Source: DATBRC01 sp036560485
GTDB taxonomy: Bacteria > Pseudomonadota > Gammaproteobacteria > Burkholderiales > Burkholderiaceae_D
Assembly: GCA_036560485.1 (NCBI GenBank)
Contig: DATBRC010000007.1
Coordinates: 1-39,629 of the forward strand
DNA length: 39,629 nucleotides
Direction: 5' to 3'
Notes under the pieces: generated by a model
Databases searched by the model: none
What the model was told of the DNA's origin: nothing
What the model saw: the letters and a program-made list of their open reading frames with translations, nothing else
Part shown: positions 9,543-17,531 of the stretch, in pieces
Layout: each line of letters starts with the position of its first letter
How positions within the stretch are numbered: position 1 is the first letter of the stretch
Made by a program: the position numbers and the translations under genes

Positions 9543-9938
9543 ATGCTTCCCTCCCTTTTCCATCCAGACCTGATCAACTGCCGACGTCTGTTCTTGCGCA
9601 ATTATGAAGTGCTGATCAACATCGGCGTGCACGAATTCGAAAAGAAAGGTGAGCAGCGTGTATTGATCAATGTCGACCTGTTCATACCGCTTGCCGTGTC
9701 GACACCGAAAGACGATCATCTCTACGAAGTAGTCGATTACGATTTCATCCGCAGCACTATTGCCAATCGCATGGCGCAAGGGCACATTCATTTGCAAGAA
9801 ACGCTGTGCGACGACGTGGCGCGTGCAATGCTGTCGCATCCTAAAGTGCGTGCGGTGCGCGTATCCACCGAGAAGCCTGACGTCTATCCGGATTGCGATG
9901 CGGTGGGTGTGGAAGTGTTCCAAGTGAAGGAGATGTAA
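9543..9938 (+). CDS. folB: Dihydroneopterin aldolase
   Basis: This 131-residue protein of the FolB/FolX tunnel fold converts 7,8-dihydroneopterin to 6-hydroxymethyl-dihydropterin and glycolaldehyde in folate synthesis. It shows LFLRNYEVLINIGVHEFEK at the start, with the Glu–Lys–Gly–Glu–Gln–Arg stretch that follows, then VDYDFI and the C-terminal VRVSTEKPDVYPDCDAVGVE block. The known family uses a conserved Glu for pterin binding and a Lys near the C-terminus; both are present here. It could instead be the related epimerase FolX. The stop codon touches the ttcA start with no gap, so the two are translationally coupled. Confidence 0.9.
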   Translation: MLPSLFHPDLINCRRLFLRNYEVLINIGVHEFEKKGEQRVLINVDLFIPLAVSTPKDDHLYEVVDYDFIRSTIANRMAQGHIHLQETLCDDVARAMLSHPKVRAVRVSTEKPDVYPDCDAVGVEVFQVKEM

Positions 9939-10898
9939 ATGTCAGAAGCTGCCATCAACACGGTTACCGACGATGTTGCAAGTGACGTTGCAAGTCAGGC
10001 GTCTCTCAGCCACAAGCAGATGGAAAAAATCGCATACGAAAATAACAAATTGCACAAGCGCCTGTGCCGCCAGGTCGGCCAAGCGATCGGCGACTTCAAC
10101 ATGATTGAAGAAGGCGACAAGGTGATGGTGTGCCTGTCCGGCGGCAAGGACAGTTACGCGCTGCTCGACATTTTGCTGACCTTGCGTGAGCGTGCACCGA
10201 TCCACTTCGATATCGTCGCGGTCAATCTGGATCAAAAGCAACCTAATTTCCCCGCACATATCCTGCCTGAATACCTGGCTAAAATCGGCGTGCCTTTCCA
10301 CATTGAAAATCAGGATACCTACAGCATCGTCAAACGCGTGATCCCGGAAGGCAAAACCACTTGTTCGCTTTGCTCGCGTCTGCGGCGTGGCATTCTGTAT
10401 CGCGTTGCCGATGAATTGGGCGCAACCAAAATTGCGCTCGGCCATCACCGTGACGACATCCTGGAAACCTTTTTTCTGAACATGTTTTTCGGTGGAAAGC
10501 TGAAAGGCATGCCGGCCAAACTGCAATCCGACGATGGCAAACATATCGTGATCCGTCCGCTCGCGTATGTGAAGGAAGAAGATTCGACACGTTATGCCGA
10601 AATCAAAAAATTTCCGATCATTCCATGCGACCTGTGTGGCAGCCAGGAGAATTTGCAGCGCAAGCAAATCAAGGGATTGATGCGCGAATGGGAAAAGAAA
10701 TTTCCCGGACGCGTTGATAATATTTTTGCCGCACTATCGACTGTCGCGCCATCACATCTGATGGATAGGAAGCTGTTCGATTTCGCCGGACTCGCACCGA
10801 CCGGCATTGCCGATGCCAACGGCGACATCGCATTCGATGACGAACCATGTGCAACGCCAACTGCCAATGTTGTTCGGTTTGATGAGTTAATGGATTAG
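9939..10898 (+). CDS. ttcA: tRNA 2-thiocytidine(32) synthetase TtcA
   Basis: TtcA is an ATP- and iron–sulfur-dependent enzyme that thiolates cytidine 32 in the anticodon loop of certain tRNAs. The PP-loop LSGGKDSYALLDIL, the CSLCSRLRRG motif and a second CDLCG motif, which together hold the Fe–S cluster cysteines, are all present. The 319-residue length is normal. The first ~35 residues (SEAAINTVTDDV…) are a variable, non-conserved tail. The start at 9939 follows the folB stop directly, behind an AAGGAG ribosome-binding site inside folB. Confidence 0.97.
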   Translation: MSEAAINTVTDDVASDVASQASLSHKQMEKIAYENNKLHKRLCRQVGQAIGDFNMIEEGDKVMVCLSGGKDSYALLDILLTLRERAPIHFDIVAVNLDQKQPNFPAHILPEYLAKIGVPFHIENQDTYSIVKRVIPEGKTTCSLCSRLRRGILYRVADELGATKIALGHHRDDILETFFLNMFFGGKLKGMPAKLQSDDGKHIVIRPLAYVKEEDSTRYAEIKKFPIIPCDLCGSQENLQRKQIKGLMREWEKKFPGRVDNIFAALSTVAPSHLMDRKLFDFAGLAPTGIADANGDIAFDDEPCATPTANVVRFDELMD

Positions 10899-11048
10899 AG
10901 AAAATCCGTCACCAGTTGCATCGCATATGCTGCAGATGCGATTCACATTGCATATAAACAATTGCAACCCTTTGTAACCAGCGTAGTCATTTCGAACGCT
11001 CATCCGTTCTAATGGTTATGCAAGACTGCATCTTCAATGGGATTGATC

Positions 11049-13040
11049 ATGAACATTCGTTATTTAAAAACACTCGCGCTGATCATCTTGGCTGCAACAG
11101 CATCATTAGCGTTGGCCGACCCACCAGGCCGCGTCGGCCGCATCTCATATGTTCAAGGAGACGTGAGCTTCTTCAACACCTCGAATGACGATTCCTTTGC
11201 AGCGCAGATCAACTGGCCCGTCACCTCGCAAAATTTAGTCGCTACCGGACGCGATGCACGCACAGAGATCCGTGTCGGATCTGCTGCAGTGCGCATCGAT
11301 TCCGATTCGGAGTTGGAAGTCACGCAACTCGACGATCAGCACTTCAACCTCCGTTTAATTTACGGCAGTGTGTATGTACGGATCAAGGATCCCGAACTGG
11401 CAAAGGATTTTTCGCTATTCACGTCGCAAGGACGCGTGCTTTTATCCGAACCGTCACGGCTTCGCATCGATAGCGAGCGTGCGCCCGATACAACAAGTGT
11501 CAGTGTGCTGGATGGCATGGTGAGTGTCGCTGGCACGGAATCCACTTTCACAGTGCGTGCCGGCAAACGCGCGGAGCTGGCGAATAGCGACATCCGCATG
11601 GCGACGTTACGGCCCAACGATATGCAGGATAATTTCGATATGTGGGCAGTGACACGCGATCAGCGCGATGATCAATCGCAATCGGTGCGTTACGTATCGC
11701 GCGAAACCACCGGCTATGAAGATCTGGACCGCTACGGCAATTGGGAAACCACCAGCGAGTATGGCGCCGTCTGGTACCCACGCGCAGTCGCATACGACTG
11801 GGCGCCGTATCGTGTCGGCCGCTGGACATGGGTGGATCCATGGGGTTGGACCTGGGTCGATAGCGCGCCGTGGGGTTATGCGCCGTTTCACTACGGACGC
11901 TGGGTCTGGTTTCATCAGCGCTGGTGCTGGGCACCTGGCACTGTCGTCAGGCATCCGGTGTGGGCGCCGGCGATGGTTGGTTGGGTCGGTGGCGCAAACT
12001 GGAGTGTGTCATTCTCATCCGGCACCGCGCCTGCTATCGGCTGGTTTCCGCTGGCGCCGCATGAAGTGTATGTGCCGAGCTATCGCGTGTCGCCTACCTA
12101 TGTTCGGCAAGTCAATATCACGCATGTCACCAACATCAACAACGTGACAGTCGTCAATGGAATCGCAAGCGTGCCGCAACACACACATTATCAAAATCGC
12201 GAAGTACGCAATGCAGTCAGCCTGATGCCGCACGATCAATTCGTTGCCCATCGCACCGTCGTTGTTTCGACTGCACCGGAGCGAATCAATACACGCAGAG
12301 CTCTAGAGAGTGCGCCTGTCTCAGCGGTCGCGCCTGCGTCCATCGCACATCCAAACGGATTTGCGCGCGATCCAAACAGAGAACGCAATGTTCCGCATCG
12401 TCCCGCCTTCGAACAAGGGCAATCCAATCGGTTTAATCAACCTGTTCAACCGGCCATGCGAGAAAGCGTTCCTCCTGCAGTCCGCTTGCCAATGCAGCAA
12501 GAGAGAAACGAGCCACGAGTCATTCGTAATTCGGATGCGCAAATTGAACGGCGCATTGCACCGTCTACGCCGCCTACCACGCAGTTGACTGCACCGCCTT
12601 CCGCTCACATGCCAGCTGCTGCCAATCCTGACTTTAGCCGCAGAAACGAAAACCATCCTGACAGACGTATTGAACCACCAAACGTCTTCAATCCAGTCAG
12701 AGAAGCACCACACGTTGCGCCGCAACCCAATCCGGCACAAGAAGCGGAGCGCGAGCGTGCAAGGCAAGCGCACGAAGCACAAAGACAAGCCGAAGCAGAA
12801 GCACAAGCGCGCGCACTGAGAGAGCAGCAGAACGCTCAACCACATCAGGTGCCCTTAAAACAGGCCGCCCCACCCGCTGCTATAACACCGAGCCAACCAG
12901 TTCACGAAGAACGGCGACATCATCAGCAAGAAAACGCACCTGCAGAAATACGTCGGGAAGAACGTCAACAAGAATCGAAAAGAGACGCAAAGGAAGGCGG
13001 ACGTTATCCTGATACAAAAGAAAATCCAGAACGGCGTTAA
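11049..13040 (+). CDS. FecR-domain protein with DUF6600 module, secreted
   Basis: This 663-residue exported protein starts with a signal peptide, cleaved near SLALA|DPP. An FecR-type beta domain follows (about residues 30–160). Next is a tryptophan/tyrosine-rich DUF6600-like block with repeats such as YGNWETTSEYGAVWYP and GRWTWVDPWGWTWVDSAPWG. The last ~250 residues are proline-, glutamine-, arginine- and glutamate-rich low complexity. There is no FecI/FecA pair here and no transmembrane helix after the signal, so iron signalling is unlikely. A structural role in the envelope or periplasm is a guess. The ATG at 11049 is preferred over 11037 because it starts the signal peptide directly. It is transcribed alone and ends at the terminator at 13122. 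Confidence 0.85.
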   Translation: MNIRYLKTLALIILAATASLALADPPGRVGRISYVQGDVSFFNTSNDDSFAAQINWPVTSQNLVATGRDARTEIRVGSAAVRIDSDSELEVTQLDDQHFNLRLIYGSVYVRIKDPELAKDFSLFTSQGRVLLSEPSRLRIDSERAPDTTSVSVLDGMVSVAGTESTFTVRAGKRAELANSDIRMATLRPNDMQDNFDMWAVTRDQRDDQSQSVRYVSRETTGYEDLDRYGNWETTSEYGAVWYPRAVAYDWAPYRVGRWTWVDPWGWTWVDSAPWGYAPFHYGRWVWFHQRWCWAPGTVVRHPVWAPAMVGWVGGANWSVSFSSGTAPAIGWFPLAPHEVYVPSYRVSPTYVRQVNITHVTNINNVTVVNGIASVPQHTHYQNREVRNAVSLMPHDQFVAHRTVVVSTAPERINTRRALESAPVSAVAPASIAHPNGFARDPNRERNVPHRPAFEQGQSNRFNQPVQPAMRESVPPAVRLPMQQERNEPRVIRNSDAQIERRIAPSTPPTTQLTAPPSAHMPAAANPDFSRRNENHPDRRIEPPNVFNPVREAPHVAPQPNPAQEAERERARQAHEAQRQAEAEAQARALREQQNAQPHQVPLKQAAPPAAITPSQPVHEERRHHQQENAPAEIRREERQQESKRDAKEGGRYPDTKENPERR

Positions 13041-13121
13041 GGTACAAATCAAGATATGAGACATTCATCAAAACATCTATTCGACGATAATTGTCGACAT
13101 GGCAGATTTTCATAGGCAAAT

Positions 13122-13151
13122 AAAAAGGCTCGCGTCATGGCGAGCCTTTTT
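13122..13151. terminator. Two-way rho-independent terminator
   Basis: A perfect 12-bp inverted repeat AAAAAGGCTCGC / GCGAGCCTTTTT encloses the 6-base loop GTCATG. The stem ends in a run of Ts on both strands. It therefore can stop the plus-strand FecR gene (ends 13040) and the minus-strand PEP-CTERM gene (ends 13208). Confidence 0.93.
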
Positions 13152-13207
13152 AAACTTCACATACCCTTAACACTCAAAGCTGACCAGTGCCTAAGGTGTG
13201 TAGCGCA

Positions 13208-13807
13208 TTACACGTTCTTACGTTGACGCACGAAAGCAAAACCAATAAGTCCGATTGCAAGAAGCGCAAGCGAAGCTGGTTCCGGCACGCTCGATTGCAC
13301 ATTGATATTATCAAGATCAAATTCAAAATCATAGGGGCTGCCGCCGATATGGCCGTTCGGTGTGAAAGCGACACTGCTTACTCCCATAAAGCCAGGCGTA
13401 ATCGTCTGGTATGCTGCTGGCTGTCCCGCGAGTACTGCCGAAGTTGTACCGGCGCTGCTCGTAACATCAACCGAACTCGCCCACCGGTTTGGGGATTGCG
13501 TCCACGAACCGGCAATATCGAACGACAAAAGATCAAACAGACCGCCATCAGCACGCGACAGCGTCAAAATTGCATGATTGGCTGAAAAAAGTTTGGTTGA
13601 ATTATCATCAATCAAACCGGTTTGATTCGTAACGTCTAGAAAACCAGAATTGACGTCCGTTAAAGTAAACCGGTAACCGCCGATATCAAAAAAGCTTCCA
13701 TTTGTATTCGCAAAAGCAGACTGCCCCTCAAAATCGATAACCGTCGCTTGACTGACGTTGCTGGCAAAAATGGCGAGCAGTAAAACAATGCGCGAAATAT
13801 AGTTCAT
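13208..13807 (-). CDS. PEP-CTERM sorting-domain protein
   Basis: This 199-residue exported protein has an N-terminal signal peptide (ISRIVLLLAIFASNVSQA|T). Its middle is a beta-rich domain beginning VIDFEGQSAFANTNG. The C-terminus has the complete sorting signal: VPEPASLALLAIGLIGFAFV followed by RQRKNV, that is PEP motif, single helix and basic tail. In the known system, exosortase (EpsH/XrtA) cleaves this signal and the protein is released or anchored in an extracellular matrix. No exosortase is in this window. The ligand or role of the N-terminal domain is unknown. Confidence 0.93.
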   Translation of the reverse strand: MNYISRIVLLLAIFASNVSQATVIDFEGQSAFANTNGSFFDIGGYRFTLTDVNSGFLDVTNQTGLIDDNSTKLFSANHAILTLSRADGGLFDLLSFDIAGSWTQSPNRWASSVDVTSSAGTTSAVLAGQPAAYQTITPGFMGVSSVAFTPNGHIGGSPYDFEFDLDNINVQSSVPEPASLALLAIGLIGFAFVRQRKNV

Positions 13808-14133
13808 ATTGGCTTTCTACAATAGTGACTTAAGGAGCTAGGCTAATGGTTGATTCAATGAATCCGTCGCTGACGAATTATTAGCCGGCAGTCTAGCATA
13901 TTGCACAGATTAAATTTCCACTTTTGCAATAATTTTCAATTCCCGAAAGGCAACTTTTATGCGGATAATTTGGGCGCAATTGTTTGCTGCCGCCGTATAG
14001 CGTAGCTTGAAAATTCAATACGGGATTAGGCAAGTTTTGCGCATGCCCAACAAAATCGAAACAGATTGCTGGTTTTCTCAACGTCAACCGACCTGCACAG
14101 ATAGCACTTCAACGTTATCGAGCCATTCAAAAT
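13808..14133. other. Intergenic stretch
   Basis: This 326-base stretch lies between two minus-strand genes: it is upstream of the PEP-CTERM gene and downstream of the TonB-like/Sel1 gene. It probably holds the PEP-CTERM promoter. I find no clear gene, hairpin terminator or repeat in it. Confidence 0.4.
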
Positions 14134-15621
14134 TCAGCGCTGACCATAATCAGGCTTGGCCTGCCAACGCCGTGCTGTCTCCTGGACATGGGAACGTTGC
14201 TGCGGCGTTAGCACTTTTTCATAAAAATCACGCTCCTGTTCAGCAGTACTTGCAACCCTTTTCGGCAGCCAATACAACCAGCAAAAATAGGCAACTTCCT
14301 GCGCACTCGGAACATCGTCACCAATAACCAACAACTGAATTAAACTGGACATTGACTTGGGTTCCCCTCTGCTCATTGCCTTGCAATACCAGTACGCAGC
14401 GGCTGAATCGCTCTTCGGCAAGCCGGCGCCTTCCGCGTTCATCACACCCATGTTGTATTGCGCGTCCAGATTGCCGTGCATCGCCGCTTTGCGAAACCAG
14501 AATACCGCCTGCTTATCATCCCTCGGCAGCGTGGTGCCCATCGCATACATCACGCCCAGATTGTATTGAGCAAAATCGAAGCCAAGGTAGGCTGCTTTGC
14601 GGTACCAGATAGCTGCCTGCTGTTCGTCCTTCGCGACGGCAGTTCCCTCGCTATAAATCAATGCAAGGTTGTATACCGATTTGGCATCACCATCTTTAGC
14701 AGCCTTGCGCCACCAGTACACCGCTTGCTGCATGTCTTTCTGCACACCCTTGCCCTCCGCGTACATGGAGGCCAAACTTGACTCGGCCCAGTAATATTCG
14801 TGCGCGGCCAGTTTGTTGAATAATGCCAATGCGGTCGCGTAGTCGGTGCGCTTGTATGCAGCGATCGCTCGACGGAAATCATCAAGACACGAACCAAGAA
14901 AAATATTAGTCGGGCGGATCGAGTCATAGCACCACGGTGCGGACGGTTGTGAAAAATATTCTCCACACGAATAGTCAGGATGGTGCGGATCGGGTGGATT
15001 GCCACAAGGCTGGTTAAATTCCTGGTGCCAGGTACCGGTAACCGGCCCCGATATATCACTGCTCGCTCCGGGATCGTAGGCTTCTTCGTTATAGATTGAC
15101 GCGTCCTTATAAGCATAGGGGTTCGGCGGATTAAAAGGTCGACGGTCCACTATGACACTAAGCAATCCGGCTCGTTCCATGGCGCCAGGATGGTTGGCGA
15201 AGCGCGGTGCATTTAATTGCACAGGCTGCGCTACGTCTTGCGACACAGATTGGGTTGGCTGCGCTGCAGGCTCAGAAATATCCTGTGCCGTAGGCATTGG
15301 CTGCGGCGCTGCCGACGATGCAGGCGTCTGCGCTTGCATTGGTTTGGGCGGGAGCGGCGGATGCGCAGTTACAGGCGGCGTCTGTTTGGGCGGAAGCTGC
15401 TCTGGCGGCGGGTCTTTCTGCTCCGGCGGTGGCAGAACAGGAGGCTCGGGCAGTTCAACGAAGTGCGCCTCGATAGCCGGCCGCTCGGCTATGGCAGCTG
15501 CATTGCCAATGAAATACGACAACGCAAAAAAACCAACCACCCAGCTGAGCAATGCAAGTGAACCAGTCCATGGCAAACGCCGCCACGCCGTGTCGTAGCG
15601 TGCGGTGTGTTTAGCGGACAT
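14134..15621 (-). CDS. TonB-like N-terminus fused to Sel1 repeats
   Basis: This 495-residue protein has one N-terminal transmembrane helix (about residues 20–42). A proline-rich stretch beginning HFVELPEPPVLPPPEQKD follows, as in TonB energy transducers. There is no TonB C-terminal domain after it. Instead come a cysteine-containing linker and, from about residue 275, several Sel1-type repeats (e.g. AVYWWRKAAKDGDAKSVYNL, AIWYRKAAYLGFDFAQYNLG). It is the third gene of an exbB–exbD operon, overlapping exbD by 11 bases, so it sits where tonB would be. I infer it uses the proton-motive force through ExbBD but engages a periplasmic partner by its Sel1 solenoid rather than a TonB box receptor. The target is unknown. 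Confidence 0.88.
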   Translation of the reverse strand: MSAKHTARYDTAWRRLPWTGSLALLSWVVGFFALSYFIGNAAAIAERPAIEAHFVELPEPPVLPPPEQKDPPPEQLPPKQTPPVTAHPPLPPKPMQAQTPASSAAPQPMPTAQDISEPAAQPTQSVSQDVAQPVQLNAPRFANHPGAMERAGLLSVIVDRRPFNPPNPYAYKDASIYNEEAYDPGASSDISGPVTGTWHQEFNQPCGNPPDPHHPDYSCGEYFSQPSAPWCYDSIRPTNIFLGSCLDDFRRAIAAYKRTDYATALALFNKLAAHEYYWAESSLASMYAEGKGVQKDMQQAVYWWRKAAKDGDAKSVYNLALIYSEGTAVAKDEQQAAIWYRKAAYLGFDFAQYNLGVMYAMGTTLPRDDKQAVFWFRKAAMHGNLDAQYNMGVMNAEGAGLPKSDSAAAYWYCKAMSRGEPKSMSSLIQLLVIGDDVPSAQEVAYFCWLYWLPKRVASTAEQERDFYEKVLTPQQRSHVQETARRWQAKPDYGQR

Positions 15622-16015
15622 GTTTAACAGCGATCAGAAAATGCTGCGCGCCGGCAGAACGCGCAGCCAGCATCGCTTGCACCACGACACCCTGGGTGGC
15701 AGCATTGTCGGCGGCGACGATCACATCGGCATCCGGTCCATTCAACAACGGCTTCAATGTATCGATAATTTTTTCTGGCGTGACATGCGTATCGTTAATC
15801 AGGATCTGGTTGTCCTGTGTGACGGTCAGCGTGACAGGTTTCTTGGCAGCCATTGCCGCTGCTTCGCCCTGCGGCAGGTTGACCGCCAGCGAGTGCAGGT
15901 TCTGCATCGCAAGCGAAGCCAGCATGAACGTCGCGAGCAGGAAGAACATCACGTCAATCATCGGAATGATTTCGATGCGCCCGCGCTTGCGGGGACTCAG
16001 TCTAGGCAGCTTCAC
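15611..16015 (-). CDS. exbD: ExbD-like biopolymer transport protein
   Basis: This 134-residue inner-membrane protein has one N-terminal helix with the conserved aspartate in IIPMIDVMFFLLATFML; that Asp carries protons in ExbD/TolR. The periplasmic part follows (LAVNLPQGEAAA… and VTQDNQILINDTHV). The GTG at 16015 is chosen as start because it gives the typical ExbD length and has a GGAG ribosome-binding site 6 bases before it. It overlaps the end of exbB by 14 bases, and its own end overlaps the next gene by 11, so all three are coupled. Confidence 0.93.
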   Translation of the reverse strand: MKLPRLSPRKRGRIEIIPMIDVMFFLLATFMLASLAMQNLHSLAVNLPQGEAAAMAAKKPVTLTVTQDNQILINDTHVTPEKIIDTLKPLLNGPDADVIVAADNAATQGVVVQAMLAARSAGAQHFLIAVKHVR

Positions 16016-16655
16016 GATGATCTCCGCGTACCTGCTGATCAAGACGGATGTGATCAAGCAGGCGTGTACCCAGCCGCTCCATCTCATCCACACTGTGCGA
16101 TTGGCGTGCCGAGAAGAAGTTATAGGCAAACAACGCGATGACGGCAATCACGAGGCCGAGTGCGGTCGCGATCAGCGCCTGCGCGACGCCGCCGGTGATG
16201 CCCGCAGGATCGACCAGACCGGAGTTGCCGATCAGCTTGAACGATTCCATCATGCCGTCGATGGTGCCCAGCAAACCGAGTAGTGGCGCGACGGTGACAA
16301 TGGTTTCCAACACCCAGAGTCCGCTTCCCAGCGATTGCTGAATCAGATGCGCTTCGTCGCCGGCGCGCGATTCGACCCACCAGGCGGGTTTGGTTCTGTT
16401 TTCCATAATGACGTAAAAGAATCGGGCGAAGTAGTTGTGCGCGCCCAGCGTTGCCAAGCGGTGATCCAGGTCGCCCCATGAAAAATCAAAGGTCTCCACC
16501 AGGTCAAGCACGGCCACCGGCAAGCGCACGTGGCGCAGATAGACGTAGGCTTTGTCGATCGAAATGATCAGCGCCAGCAAGGCGAGAAAGAGCAGCGGGT
16601 AGACCATCGCCCCGCCGTAGTGCAGTGCTTCGGTTGCGTCATGTAGGTTGTGCAT
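16002..16655 (-). CDS. exbB: ExbB-like MotA/TolQ/ExbB proton channel protein
   Basis: This 217-residue protein has three predicted helices: VYPLLFLALLALIISIDKAYV near the start, then the pair around APLLGLLGTIDGMMESFKLIG and GGVAQALIATALGLVIAVIALF. The PLLGLLGT motif and the downstream conserved Thr/Ala-rich helix are diagnostic of ExbB/TolQ. It forms a proton-driven motor with ExbD. The ATG at 16655 follows a GAGGAA ribosome-binding site, and the longer in-frame start would add a non-conserved tail. It heads the operon with exbD and the TonB-like/Sel1 gene. Confidence 0.94.
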   Translation of the reverse strand: MHNLHDATEALHYGGAMVYPLLFLALLALIISIDKAYVYLRHVRLPVAVLDLVETFDFSWGDLDHRLATLGAHNYFARFFYVIMENRTKPAWWVESRAGDEAHLIQQSLGSGLWVLETIVTVAPLLGLLGTIDGMMESFKLIGNSGLVDPAGITGGVAQALIATALGLVIAVIALFAYNFFSARQSHSVDEMERLGTRLLDHIRLDQQVRGDHREAA

Positions 16656-16789
16656 GGTGTATTGTTCCTCTTGTTGGTTTGGATCATTGCTGACGTTTGA
16701 AATTAGCAGAATCGCCTGACCTGCATTACATACCAACGATGGCCGGCAAACCATCGTCCAAAGGTACGGTACCTATGGCCTAGTCCGTT

Positions 16790-16820
16790 TTGCCGATTTC
16801 CGTGCAAGCGAAGCTATAAT
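16790..16820 (+). promoter_or_regulatory. Possible promoter of the response regulator gene
   Basis: A perfect −10 hexamer TATAAT (16815–16820) lies 30 bases before the ATG at 16851. The only −35-like hexamer, TTGCCG (16790–16795), is 19 bases away, longer than ideal, so an activator may be needed. Confidence 0.45.
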
Positions 16821-16850
16821 CGAATTTCCTGAAGCCGCATCCGGACGTCC

Positions 16851-17531
16851 ATGCAAATCCTGCTCATTGATGATCACCCGCTGTTCCGCGAAGGCGTCGC
16901 GCTGTTGCTTGCGCGATTGGGTCCGGCGGTCACGGTGCTGCAAGCCGGCACTTGCGCAGCAGCCTTTGGGCAAATCGAACGAACACCGGCTATTGATTTG
17001 ATCCTGATCGATTTAAAGATGCCGGGCATGTCCGGCATGGAGGGCATCGCCGTATTGCGCGACAGACATCCTGATATTCCGGTAGTAGTGATGTCGTCGG
17101 ATGACGACATGGAAACCGTGATGCGTGCAATTGATCAAGGCGCGATGGGCTTCATTCCGAAGAGCTCTTCTTCCGATGTGATGATCGGTGCGTTAAATTT
17201 GATTTTGGCCAAGGGAATTTATCTTCCCCCTTCGGTGTTTCTCGGCACACAGCGTACTGCCGATCATCACAACAAGGCTCCTCAAGTGCGGAGCACCTCC
17301 GGAAAAACACTTGACCAATTAGGCTTGACCGCACGTCAGGCCGATGTGCTGTACCTGGTCCTGCAAGGCAAGCCGACCAAGATCATTTGTCGCGAACTCA
17401 ACCTGTCTGCCAGTACCGTCAAGACCCACATCAGCGCCGTCTTGCGGGCACTCAATGTCACCACGCGCACCCAGGCCGTGATCGCTGCCGGCAAACTCGG
17501 GCTGACGTTCAACACGACGTCACCGATGTAA
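16851..17531 (+). CDS. NarL/LuxR-family response regulator
   Basis: This 226-residue protein has an N-terminal receiver domain with IDDHPLFREG, the phosphate acceptor Asp54 in LILIDLKMPGMSG and the lysine of FIPKSS. The C-terminal LuxR-type helix-turn-helix follows (about residues 160–220): LTARQADVLYLVLQGKPTKII…LNLSASTVKTHISAVLRALNV. It binds DNA upon phosphorylation; its targets are unknown. It converges with the CHASE2 hybrid kinase gene and their 3' ends overlap by 12 bases, making that kinase a likely partner. It is divergent from the exbB operon, whose promoter it may control. Confidence 0.93.
   Translation: MQILLIDDHPLFREGVALLLARLGPAVTVLQAGTCAAAFGQIERTPAIDLILIDLKMPGMSGMEGIAVLRDRHPDIPVVVMSSDDDMETVMRAIDQGAMGFIPKSSSSDVMIGALNLILAKGIYLPPSVFLGTQRTADHHNKAPQVRSTSGKTLDQLGLTARQADVLYLVLQGKPTKIICRELNLSASTVKTHISAVLRALNVTTRTQAVIAAGKLGLTFNTTSPM

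Noticed and set aside
10916..10955. Inverted repeat ATCGCAT / ATGCGAT after ttcA
   Set aside because: It is short, not followed by a T-run, and could be chance, so no terminator was called.
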